Of a stretch of DNA of 64,000 bases, positions 23,577 through 33,000 are shown piece by piece. A model generated the notes under the pieces. The model saw only the letters and a list, made by a program, of their open reading frames with translations. It searched no databases and was not told the origin of the DNA. The number at the start of each line of letters is the position of its first letter. The stretch's first letter is position 1. Origin of the DNA: Closterium sp. NIES-65 (taxonomy: Eukaryota > Streptophyta > Zygnematophyceae > Desmidiales > Closteriaceae). A program made the position numbers and the translations under genes. The DNA lies in contig CANXME010002471.1 in assembly GCA_948144175.1 (NCBI GenBank), positions 1-64,000 on the forward strand, in the 5' to 3' direction.

Positions 23577-23722
23577 CTGGGCCCATCCAGCGCTCGAGGT
23601 CCCCGTTGGCCAACGAACTCGTAGAGCAGCACGTTCTCCACGCGCGTGTGCACGTCACCTCCCACTGCCAACCCCAGCAGGCGCACCAAATCGGGGTGGT
23701 GCTTCGTGGCCATCTGCGCCAC
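23577..23722 (-). CDS. RLK kinase N-lobe exon
   Basis: About 146 nt after acceptor TGTTGTGCAG, donor GTGCAG. It reads VAQMATKHHPDLVRLLGLA, with the HPDLVRLLG motif of kinase subdomain IV, then ENVLLYEFV (subdomain V, hinge). The continuation NGDLERWMG is in another frame, one base away, at GTTGGCC. It joins in phase to the preceding exon (…DFKRE / VAQM…). Confidence 0.82.
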
Positions 23723-23992
23723 CTGCACAACAGAGGGTTTCTAGTGGTCACGGCACTGCACCACAACCTCACTCACTGCACCGTGCTATTTCTGTACCAT
23801 GTTGTATGCATTAGATTCATTCATTTTATTATCTTCTCATATACTTGATCATCATTCCTTAGTGCCACACTTGCAAAAAAAAAATTCACAATGATATTCA
23901 TGCAGTTAGTCCCACTCTCTCATCTCTTCACATGCATAAAGACCCTCTCGCTCTGTCACCACTCACCACTACTCAATCACACACACACACAC

Positions 23993-24161
23993 CTCTCTCT
24001 TGAAGTCACTGGTGATGACTTTAGCGTGCTTCACAGCCCACAGCGTGCCATCGAGGGGCCACCACCCCCTTGTACACGTCGCCGAAGCTGCCCGCACCCA
24101 GCAGGTTTGGCCGTGGCCCAATCGTTGGTGGCGGCGGGCGACCGTGTCGAGGGGGAACTTG
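23993..24161 (-). CDS. RLK kinase glycine-rich-loop exon
   Basis: About 169 nt on the minus strand after acceptor GGCATTCCAG. It reads KFPLDTVA at its start, then the nucleotide-binding loop GAGSFGDVYKGVV, and DGTLWAVKHAKVITSDFKRE, where the Lys of AVK is the ATP-anchoring residue. At least three one-base frame differences separate these pieces (one at an AAA run). The donor GTGTGT lies in a (CA)n run (plus strand about 23979-23992). Confidence 0.82.
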
Positions 24162-24235
24162 CTGGAATGCCGCGGAGCCATTGGGCGTGCCACCACCCGT
24201 TCAGGTGCAGCTGCACAGGCGTTCAGGAGGGGGGG

Positions 24236-24432
24236 GGGTGAGGACGGGAGAGGGCATGACATGGTTGAGGGCATGCACATGGGTGAGGGCATGCACATGG
24301 GTGAGGGCATGCACCATCGGTGAGGGCATGCACATGGGTGAGGGCATGCACATGGGTGAGGGCAAATGCACAATGGGTGAGGGCATGCACATGGGAGAGG
24401 GCATGCACATGGGTGAGGGCATGCACATGGGT
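24236..24432. repeat. 18-bp minisatellite in RLK intron
   Basis: About ten copies of GGGTGAGGGCATGCACAT with small length variants, directly upstream of the glycine-loop exon. Confidence 0.92.
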
Positions 24433-24540
24433 TGCACAGGGGTGAAGGAACGGAGGGCGGTGGGCGGAGCGGGAGGGAGGGATGGTTGGAGAGAGAGGGA
24501 CTTGTTGTGCCATTCTAATCCACACTTGATATGACAGCGC

Positions 24541-25110
24541 AAGAGCGAGCGCATGACAGAGCGAGCGCATGCCAAGAGCAGCAGACAAGAGCAAGCGCAT
24601 GACAAGAGCGAGCGCATGACAAGAGCGAGCGCTATGACAAGAGCGAGCGCATGACAAGAGCGAGCGCATGACAAGAGCGAGCGCATGCCAAGAGCGAGCG
24701 CATGATAAGAGCAAGCGCATGCCAAGAGCGAGCGCATGACAAGAGCGAGCGCATGACAAGAGCGAGCGCATGACAAGAGCGAGCGCATGACATGAGCGAG
24801 CGCATGACAAGAGCGAGCGCATGACAGAGAGCGAGCGCATGACAAGAGCGAGCGCATGACAAGAGCGAGCGCATGGACAAGATCGAGCGCATGACAAGAG
24901 CGAGCGCATGACAAGAGCGAGCGCATGCCAAGAGCGAGCGCATGACAAGAGCAAGCGCATGCCAAGAGCGAGCGCATGACAAGAGCGAGAAGGCGGAGCG
25001 CATGACAAGAGCGAGCGCATGCATGAGCGAGCTCATGACAAGAGCGAGCGCATGACAGGAGCGAGCACATAACATGAGCGAGCGCATGACAAGAGCGAGC
25101 GCATGCCAAG
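24541..25110. repeat. 17-bp minisatellite in RLK intron
   Basis: About 33 copies of GAGCGAGCGCATGACAA, with variants (GCCAA, CATGA) that alternate in blocks. The long minus-strand frames rich in CARSCHALAL are artefacts of this repeat. Confidence 0.95.
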
Positions 25111-25123
25111 AGAAGAGAGAAAC

Positions 25124-25308
25124 CTGTGGCTGCCTGGCCGCGGGCGGCAGCAAGTGAGGGTCCACCAAGCTGTGGCGAGAGGGAGCAGTAGCAGCTGCAG
25201 TGCCGCCGACACGATGCCACCGATGGCTGCTGCGGACAGGCCCGCCTGGCTTGCCTGGCCCACCTGGGCGGTTGATTGTGGCGCTGACGTCCGGTGGCAG
25301 CGGCGGGG
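25124..25308 (-). CDS. RLK transmembrane segment
   Basis: A minus-strand open stretch after acceptor AACATCCAG with a hydrophobic run that starts AGLSAAAIGGIVSAALQLLL and continues into PLATAWW, fitting the single membrane helix that lies between LRRs and kinase in LRR-RLKs. Basic residues follow (CCRPRPGSHR). The donor is unclear (possibly GTTTCT at 25123). Assignment rests on hydrophobicity and position. Confidence 0.5.
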
Positions 25309-25339
25309 CTGGATGTTACATGCACGGTACGGCACGGCA

Positions 25340-25590
25340 TCAGACACACACAGGCATCATACTCACGGGCGCACACACGCATCCACACACTCGCTCACAC
25401 TCATTGACACTTGTATGCACGCGCACACATACACACACATGCACGCACCGCACACAAGCGCAGAGATGCACGAACACATGCGCAGAGATGCACGACACAT
25501 GCGCAGAGATGCACGCACACATGCGCAGAGAGTGCACCCACACATGCGCAGAGATGCATGCACACATGCGCAGAGATGCATGCACATTAA
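25340..25590. repeat. CA-rich tract and 22-bp tandem repeat
   Basis: CACA-rich sequence at about 25340-25450 is followed by about six copies of a 21-23-bp unit, CGCAGAGATGCACGCACACATG, at about 25460-25585. Intronic by position. Confidence 0.85.
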
Positions 25591-25851
25591 TCTTGATTGA
25601 GCATGATGAAGCAGGTGTGCGTGCAGAGGATACACATGAGCACTGAATCAGGCATGGGTGGTGCCGCATAGCAACTGGTCACACTTTCACTTCGTATCGT
25701 ATGCAGGGGCTGTTGAGGATCAAACAGGGGCAGTAGTTGGGACTCCCAACTGCTTCTCCATGCATGGGCAATCGCTGGCCTTGTAAAGCAATGGCAGGGA
25801 CCGCCAACTAGCATTGATTGGCATACACCGGCATTGACATGCATGACCCAC
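25591..25851 (-). other. RLK intron, nothing recognised
   Basis: No coding or RNA feature seen between the 22-bp repeat and the Cys-rich segment. Confidence 0.45.
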
Positions 25852-25909
25852 CTGGATGCAGTACCAGCATGTGGGGCGGGAATTGGAGCAGGTGGAGCAG
25901 AAGGAGGGG
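25852..25909 (-). CDS. RLK Cys-rich segment after the LRRs (tentative)
   Basis: A 58-nt minus-strand stretch between a pyrimidine-rich acceptor (CCACTCTAG) and donor CAG/GTGGGT. It reads PSFCSTCSNSRPTCWYCIQ. Paired cysteines after the LRR block are common in LRR-RLKs. Small size and lack of a close homologue in memory keep confidence low. Confidence 0.35.
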
Positions 25910-26136
25910 CTAGAGTGGCGGCAGAAGGAGGAGTTGGGTGACTGAGAGACCACACAGGCGGAGGCGTCAGCGGGGCACACCGAGTGAACGTGCCGGACAC
26001 ATGGCTGCTTGGTGAGCCACGTAGAGGGGGGGCAGTGGGAAGCAGGGGGTTGAGATAGCGTGGGAACGGCCAGGGAATGAGGTCGTGAAATGAGGTGAGT
26101 GAGAGGGTGGCTGCCACACGAAGGTGAGCACCCACA

Positions 26137-26208
26137 AAGAAGGTGAGTTGCTGCAGGCCGCCAAGACCAGCAGGCAGTGACTCGGCAAACTTGTTGTGAC
26201 TCACGTCG
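26137..26208 (-). CDS. LRR exon
   Basis: After acceptor CTGCCATGCAG, the minus strand reads DVSHNKFAESLPAGLGGLQQ then LTF, one plant-type LRR (LxLSxNxFxGxLPxxLxxLxxL). It starts in the same phase as the 26889-26960 exon. At the expected 72-nt length the intron would begin TGTGGG; the nearest GT donor gives 73 nt, which breaks phase. Confidence 0.65.
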
Positions 26209-26244
26209 CTGCATGGCAGGTGAGTCAATGAAGTTGACAACGAT

Positions 26245-26302
26245 TGGTGGTGGTGGTGGTGGTGGTGGTGGTGGTGGTGGTGGTGGTGGTGGTGGTTGGT
26301 GC

Positions 26303-26400
<98 letters not shown>
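26245..26400. repeat. Compound trinucleotide microsatellite
   Basis: (TGG)n at 26245-26296, (GCT)n at 26301-26324 and (GAT)n at 26325-26400. Intronic, between two LRR exons. The poly-His, poly-Asp and poly-Ile frames it gives are not genes. Confidence 0.97.
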
Positions 26401-26401
<1 letters not shown>

Positions 26402-26888
26402 CGATGGAAGCAGCAGCCAGGCAACAGAAGACTAGACACATGAGCAAAAACTCCAACCCCTGTCGATTTGACTCGAGCCTGTTCGAATTCGAATCGAGCA
26501 GGGTGGTTTTTTATGCCCAAAATTGTTCGGGTTCAGCCCAAAGTGTTCTACGCGAACACTTTGGGTTCTTAGAAAGAATCCAGCGCATCAAACTGTGACG
26601 CGCTGCTTCGATCTAAAAGGGGGCCCCCACGATTGAGCTCATTCTTGAGCCCAATCGCCCTTAGAGGTCTAAGGAGGACATTCCGCCAACTACCCGATCC
26701 CACGGTTTAAATTCCACATTTAGGCAGGAAATGTTAGTTTGAATTGAAGACGTGTTTGAGTTCGGGTCGTTGCTAATGTCAACGGAAGGCCAAATACGTA
26801 AATGGCGAGGAAGGGTATCCGTGCGATTCAGAAAGGCGGGTGGTTGTTGAGGATTGTGAATGACGTTGGGACAAAGAGGGCAACTCAC
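26401..26888. other. RLK intron with TGTTCG-rich island
   Basis: About 26445-26580 is rich in TTCGAA, TGTTCG and GAACAC words, including an inverted pair around 26528-26570 (CCCAAAGTGTTC and GAACACTTTGGG). The rest shows nothing recognisable. Confidence 0.5.
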
Positions 26889-26960
26889 AGGCCCTTGAGA
26901 GTGCCTACGCGTGTGATCCATACGGGCAGCGATCCACCCAGTCTGTTGTAGCCCACATCC
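26889..26960 (-). CDS. LRR exon, exactly 72 nt
   Basis: The minus strand reads DVGYNRLGGSLPVWITRVGT then LKGL between acceptor GGCTCACAG and donor CCT/GTGAGT. A 72-nt exon coding one 24-residue LRR, with the intron splitting the same codon position each time, is typical of many plant LRR-RLK families. Open and undamaged. Confidence 0.75.
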
Positions 26961-27571
26961 CTGTGAGCCATGCACACACATGTGCAGACAGGGCAGGCAC
27001 GCAAGCAGGCACGCCAGAGGTCAAGCAGGTAATAAAACAAGCATGCAAGCAAACAGGCACAATACGTACAGGGAAGGGGAGGTGAGCACCGATGCACCAT
27101 CACCATGCGTGCACGCATGCATGGCATCCAGGAAAGCAGCAGGGCTGGTGCACCTTTTGACTCAAGTTGCGAGCGACTCGCACGCAACCGTGGTTGCTGC
27201 AGTGAGAGCAGAAGCGAGAGTAATATTGAGAGAGTGCAGTACGGCCCGGGCCGGGATATAGAATCGGACGCCCACGCACGGTGCACTAGTGACAAGAAGC
27301 ACACACGGCTGCACTGGAGGTGAGCACAGAGACTTCAGACATGTGATGTGATGCTGGCCCATGCTGGCCCAATGCATGCTGGAAGACGATGCTGCATTGC
27401 TCTTCATTCCTCTGACTTCACTTGCTGCACCGCCAATGCACCATCGTCCCATCCCAAGCACCAATACACACAACGGCTTGCATTTCCGTGGCTCATGCTG
27501 TGCGATTGAGTCGATTCAAAGTTCCTCCTATCAAGCGCCCGCCCAAACGTGGCTGGTAGCTCCGCGCTCAC
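26961..27571 (-). other. RLK intron
   Basis: GCATGC- and GCAGGCA-rich sequence; no exon recognised. Confidence 0.5.
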
Positions 27572-27645
27572 AAGGATTGCAGGAGGAGAGGAGGCGGGAG
27601 AGCGTGCTTTAGATGGCGCCCGTCAAGGAGTTGTTGGCCAGGTTG
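27572..27645 (-). CDS. LRR exon, damaged
   Basis: The minus strand reads NLANNSLTGAI, a clear LRR core, then an in-frame TAA where a Pro codon is expected. A donor CTT/GTGAGC would close the exon at 74 nt, against the 72 nt of its neighbour. Acceptor GAGGCAAG. The simplest reading is a decayed LRR exon, or a consensus error. Confidence 0.55.
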
Positions 27646-28681
27646 CTTGCCTCGCCATGCATGGCACGGGGGATGTTGTGGCATTTGGGAACGTGGCATG
27701 GGAATGTGGCATGGAATGTGGCATGGGGAATGTCATCAGCAAACATTCGAACAACTCTTCAATTAGACTCGAACATGTTCGAACCGAACCGAACAGTTTG
27801 TCGTTTTTCCCAAATAGTTTGGGAGGAACACCCAAGGTGTTCGTCCCGAACACGTTCGAGTGTTCGATTGTTTACAAGCACAAAAACACTCGAACTCCTA
27901 GGTGTTTAGTTCGCAAAGTGTTTGTCAGGAACACTTAGGGTTTGAGACCAGCACGCCAGATTTTGAGGGGAGAGGGTCGAGAAGCAGTGGTGAGCAGAAC
28001 AGGCGCCACCAGAGTTGGCGCTGAAGGGAGAGGGGTTCGACGAGGGGGATTAGGAGGAGAATGTTGCTGTGGCAGGAGGAGGGGGGGTTGGGGGAATTGT
28101 ACGAGGACGTGATGGGCTCTCAGGTTTAGTTTTGCATGTCCTTGACTTGAACTTGCCATTTACATGTTGCCCATTGACTTATTCATCCACCATTTTTTAT
28201 ACCTTGAGTGCACAGCATTGTGATCTTCACTCTTGTCTTTCATTACATTGTGATATTGCTTGCGCGGCCTGGATTTTTTACCTGCCCTGAATGTGACTAT
28301 ACTGAAAGTACCCCCCAAGGCAAACTGTTCGAGTTCAAGTCAAACACCAGTGTTCGGCCTTGCCTCAAACTGCTCAACCCTATACTCGAACAGGGAACAC
28401 TAACATTTAGGTAAACTGTTCGAGTCAAACATGTTCGCTTTTGCTCGTTGCTCATGTCTAGAATGTGGTATGGGGAATGTGGCATGAGAAGCATGAAAGT
28501 GCAGTATGGGGAATGTGGCACGGAGAAAGTGCCATGTGTTGGATGCACGTCATTCTGAGTGCATGTCATCCTAACGTCCTGCCGAGTGCTCGTGCTATTT
28601 TGTGCTTGCATGATTTGCCTGAGCATATGTCATTGTGCATGGCTGTTGGATTATACAATCTCTGTGTTATTCTCCAAGTCT
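27646..28681. other. Non-coding flank with TGTTCG/CGAACA-rich islands
   Basis: Islands at about 27738-27945 and 28315-28450 are crowded with CGAACA, TGTTCG and GAACAC words in both directions, like the island at 26445-26580. Short GGAATGTGGCATG repeats lie at about 27675-27740 and 28460-28535. No gene is recognised; it is upstream of the RLK pieces seen and could hold further LRR exons that I could not identify. Confidence 0.45.
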
Positions 28682-28901
28682 AAATGTTTGATCATGCAGG
28701 AGAAATCCAGAGCTTTCCAACGATACCAAGATCGCCTTATTCCGACCAAGATCGCCCAAGTTACAAGATTTCCAAGACTTGGATTTCTTATTACATTTTG
28801 GGGTTATATCTAATTTGGGTGATTACTTGGGACATGACTATAAAGGAATCTTTGGTTGGGTGGTTAGGAAGGCAACTTTGACTTTTGGATTGGGGTGGCT
28901 G
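28682..28901. other. Possible fragment of another LTR
   Basis: AGAGCTTTCCAACGATACC and AAGATCGCC resemble the repeated-region sequence of plant Copia LTRs. No second copy in the window, so this is only a suggestion. It is cut by the family B element that begins at 28902. Confidence 0.25.
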
Positions 28902-29998
28902 TGTTGGGTGCAAATTCACATTGCACGACATCCTGCCGTCTGTTTGTACGAGTATGCGTGTGCGAATGCATTTGCGTGTGAATGGTATGTTCGTGTGTTT
29001 GTTTGCTTTCGCAATTTTCGCTTGAAGCATTTGCAGGTACTCGCACAATGTGCGCTTCGGCATAACATTGTACGCGCTATGAACAGTACAAGCAGAAAGG
29101 ACGAGCTCGCAAAGGAACCCAAGATGGAAGCTTTGTGGTTCGACTTACTTGATTGCGCAGATTCAGTTCTATCCAACTCGAAATTGTACTGTTTTGTTTG
29201 GTTGACTATAGTGTAGCAGGGCAGGCACTATAGGGGTACAATTTAGGTGAAGGTTGGATGTTGTTTGTCTGTATCTGCATGCTACAGGGCCAGGGGAAAA
29301 CCAGCGGAACCAGCATTTGGCTGGTTGGGCAAAGACAAAACAGGTTCTGTTTTTAGGACCTGAACCTGGTTGTTGTTTTCCCAGGTTGGAAAAACAGAAC
29401 CAGAGGTTGTTCACCAACCTACCACCTGCTATTTTGTCCAGCCAGGTTGGTTCTGTTGCTTGGAATTATTTGGGATCATCCCTGGTTGTTCCCAGGTTGA
29501 TTCCCAAGGTCCTTGCTAGCTAGAGCTATTTATTCCTTCTCTGTTTGTACCTGAATATAGTGAAAATTGATTCAAGCGAATTCCTCTCCTTCCTGGAATT
29601 TTCGTTTCTACGCGGTGCGACGGCGGAATGCTACCCGAGTCAACGCTAGTACGCTAGCACTCCAACGCTAGGCTAACGCTGTCCGAGCCATAACTTCGTA
29701 ATGGCAAAACTTTTCGCGAGGCAACTTGGCTTATTTTAAAGCTCTTAGAGTGAGCTTCGATATAGTAAATTCTCAGCTTAATCCGATCTACGGTCTGCAC
29801 GATACGCTGCGCGACGTTCAAGGTACTCTTGCTGTTTTGACTAAGTCCCTCTTGATCCCTCTCTCTACAAACTCGGACCCGAGGATAGGGGCTGGTCTTG
29901 TACCAGGCACCCAAGGACCCTTGGAGGTGACCCCGAGGAGAGGTTTTAAGTGTGATAAAGTCTTAATAGCTTGAGTTTATTAGGCCCTTACACCAACA
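28902..29998 (+). repeat. B1 5' LTR
   Basis: 1,097 bp. U3 is crowded with CCAGGTT and AACCTGG words (about 29300-29510). Confidence 0.95.
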
Positions 29999-30001
29999 AG
30001 C

Positions 30002-30013
30002 TGGTATCAGAGC
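30002..30013 (+). other. B1 primer-binding site
   Basis: TGGTATCAGAGC, three bases after the LTR; complementary to the 3' end of plant initiator-Met tRNA. Confidence 0.93.
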
Positions 30014-30046
30014 TGCGTTATAGTGATCCTCGATTATAGGTAGCTA

Positions 30047-33000
30047 TGGCGGGCAACACCTCGGCGGTAGCTGGTGAATCTTCAGCCCAAGATCGTAGCG
30101 GCAGCCAATGATTCTGGTGTTTCTGCGCCAAGGGGAGCGCGAACAAGCCAGGGCTCGCTGATCAAGGAGGTGCTGAAAAACTTCACCGTCGAGAAGTTCA
30201 ATGGTGAGGGCTATGATGATTGGGCCTAGAAAATGCAACTTTATTTCCGTCAGATCGGTTTGCTGAAACTAATTATTGGGGAGGAGCCTAGACCGAGTAA
30301 CCCCGCCCTTTAGGAAGATTGGGACGAGCGCGCCTCGGCTGGCTACTACTTGATGTCGCAGAGTTTGGAGCTGAACCAGCGTCACCACGTCATGCACCTG
30401 CTGCCGGAAGTTGAGTGCGGTCCGAAGGCGTGGACGGTGTTGAAGGAGCTGCACGCCCCTACCTCCGTTGCTGCGACGCTCATGATGGAGAGGGAGCTGT
30501 CCGCGTTGCGCCTAAGCGAGGGAGAGCCGGTACAACCCATCCTGGACAAGATGCGTGATCTCTACGCGAAGCTGGCGATCGCGGGAATCACCTACCCGGA
30601 GCAGACCAAGTGCCTGAAGATGCTCTCGCTGCTGCCGGAATCGTGGCTTCAATTCACGAGCAGATTGAGCCTGCCGCAGAACCAGAGCTTGTGGACTATC
30701 GAGTGGGTGCGGACGAAGATTCTGGAGGAGGACTTCCGTCGCCGCCAACTGAGGGGTGGAGACGACGGCAGCAGCGGCTACGGGATGCAAGGGAGCCGAC
30801 GTGGCAAAGGACGTGGCTTCGGTGGTGCTGGACGCGGTGCAAAGAAAGACGACGACTCCAACGACCAACAAAGAGGTACCGGTTGGGGTCGCGGTGCGAA
30901 ATCTGGACGTGGGGGCAAGTCGGGTGCTGGTGGCAAAATGAAAGGGAGTTGCTGGTATTGTGAGAAGGAAGGGCACCCCTGGTTTTTGTGCTATAAGAAA
31001 CCCGATGGATGGACCCCCCAGAATCGTCACCAGGATGGCGGCGCGCGGAGGAACCAGAAAAACGGCGCCAACATGGTCGCTGATTCGTCCGACAACAACT
31101 CGAAGGGCAACGGCGGTGCGGAGAAGAAGAAGGAGCGCACCGCGGGCCAGTTCTTCCATGTGGGAGACAAGGGGGAGCAAGGAGACGCATCTGCTAAGGT
31201 TGGAGCAGAGCTGCACCCCTTGGACTATTGGGTGTTGGACACAGGCGCTGCTTGGACAATGACGCCGCGCAAGGACCTGCTGGACGACGTACACGCTGCA
31301 CCGATTAATGAGGTGTGCTCTGCCTCTGGACACATGTTGAAGGTGGCTGGTGCGGGACGAGCTGCAGTTTAAGGGAGCGGATGGCAAGCCGGTGGTGCTG
31401 CACGACGTTCTCCTCGTCCCCGACCTGAAGGCCAACCTTATCTCCCTCCGTAAGCTTGGCAAGGCTGGGGTGAACACCAACACAGATGGGGCTCGCACTT
31501 ATAAGGGGAAGCTGGGCAATCGGGTGCTTTGGGATCTGCACGAGAGCAAGGACGTGTACAGATCTATGTGGCAGCTGCCGGCGCTGGCGTGGCACGGTGG
31601 GGGGCAGGCTGGAGAGGGGTCTGCATCCCAGGGGGAGTGCAACGCCGTTGGAGGGGTTAGGTGTGAAAGTGTCGGCCAGATCTGGGGAGACAGATTGGGC
31701 AACTGCACACCGACGTTTGGGGCATGTGGCAATGCCTTTGCTGAAGCAGCTGGAGAAGGATGGAGCCGTTAAGGGCTTGAAGCTGAACGGACAACCACCC
31801 GATGATAACTGTGAAATTTGCCTCCTTTCAAAGTTCACCCGTTTCCCCTTCCATAGTGTGGCTGGCAGGAGCAAAAAGCCGTTGGAGCTGGTCCACATAG
31901 ACTTGGTGGGGCCGCTGCCGGTGCAAGGGCACAAGGGGGAGCGGTACTTCCTAACCATAGTGGATGACTGGAGCAGGCTAATGTGGGCGTATCCGCTGAA
32001 GCAGAAAGATCACACCGCCTCCACGATTCGGGACGATTGGCTGCCGTTCGTGGAGAAGCAAGCGGAGTATGTCGTGAAGCGGATTAGGACAGATCGGGTT
32101 GGTGAGTTCCTTGGAGCTGAGATGACGGCCTGGCTCAAGAAGCAGGGCATCCAGAGGGAGCTGACCACGGCTTACACCCCACAGTCTAACGGTGTAGCAG
32201 AACGGGCGAACCGGACAATTCTGGAGACAGCTAGGGCGCTGCTCATAGAATCTGGGCTGGGCAACTCCATGTGGCCCCATGCTGTTCGGCACGCTACCGT
32301 CGCTAGGAACAGGGTACTCACAAAGGTTGGGGATGACTCGTGGGTGCCGTTGGAGAGGTGGCTTGGGAGGAAGCCGCCGGTGGACATGCTGAGGGTGTTC
32401 GGTTGCATGGCAGTCGCCCACGTCCCCAAGACCTACCGCAGTAAGTTGGGGGCGAGTGCAATCTGGTGTGTGCATTTGGGGCTGGCTGCTGAGAGCAAGG
32501 GATGGCTGCTGTGGGAACCCTCCAAGGGTGTGTTATCTGACAGCAGGGATGTGAAGTTTGTTGAGGGCATGATGTATGGGAGCTGGGAGAAACAGCCGGA
32601 GGCCAGGGTGTCCCAGCAGATGGAGCAGATCACCATGCAGCTGGACCTGACTCCTAATGTGTGGGAGGAGGGAGAGGAGGCAGCTGCAGAGAATGGTGAT
32701 AAAAAGAAGGTGCAGGAGGCACCTGCTGGTGGAGAAAATGGTGTGGAGACTAGCGGTAGCACTAGTGGAGCTGCTGGATCCGAGGGAGGGGAGCAGCAGC
32801 AGGGGAAAACTAAGAAGCCGAAGGGTGTCGTTATGAAGGGATGGGAGACACCCGTCTCCAGGCCAGGACGTACCCGTATGGCTACTAAGAAGCTGACTGC
32901 AGGAGCTGATGTAGCGGAGCAGCAGCTTGGGACCGAGGAGGCATTGCTGATTCTACCGCATGGCTATGTCCCGGATGAGGAGGATGAACCTGCGTACTGT

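Larger units (their letters stand above)
8890..27645 (-). other. LRR receptor-like kinase locus, split by a retrotransposon
   Basis: Minus-strand pieces fall in the order expected for a plant-type LRR-RLK: LRR exons (27572-27645, 26889-26960, 26137-26208), a Cys-rich segment (25852-25909), a transmembrane segment (about 25124-25308), a glycine-rich-loop exon (23993-24161), an N-lobe exon (23577-23722), a catalytic-loop exon (23184-23322), an activation-loop exon (22939-23035) and a C-lobe exon (8890-9013). Copia element A sits in the intron between the last two. The product, if made, would be a plasma-membrane receptor with extracellular repeats and a cytoplasmic Ser/Thr kinase. Signal peptide, first LRRs and the kinase end are not seen; the end should lie beyond the minisatellite, left of base 1. 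Several one-base frame breaks and one in-frame stop suggest a pseudogene, or consensus errors. Splice sites are by eye. Confidence 0.72.

Noticed and set aside
24201-25388. Long minus-strand frame rich in CARSCHALALVMRSLLS repeats (apparent membrane protein)
   Set aside because: It is the translation of the 17-bp and 18-bp minisatellites; 17 bp reads in three phases with no stops.
25587-26520. Frames with long poly-Ile, poly-His/Pro or poly-Asp runs
   Set aside because: Products of the trinucleotide microsatellite in an intron; only the short LRR part at 26137-26208 is supported.
29654-29974. Short frames of 80-90 residues repeated in every B LTR (MAYFKALRVSF…, MGAWYKTSPYP…)
   Set aside because: Opposite-strand frames inside the non-coding LTR, conserved only because the LTRs are near-identical copies.
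30002-30013. tRNA gene fragment (TGGTATCAGAGC) near each B LTR
   Set aside because: It is the primer-binding site of the retrotransposon, complementary to the tRNA 3' end; no tRNA fold is present.
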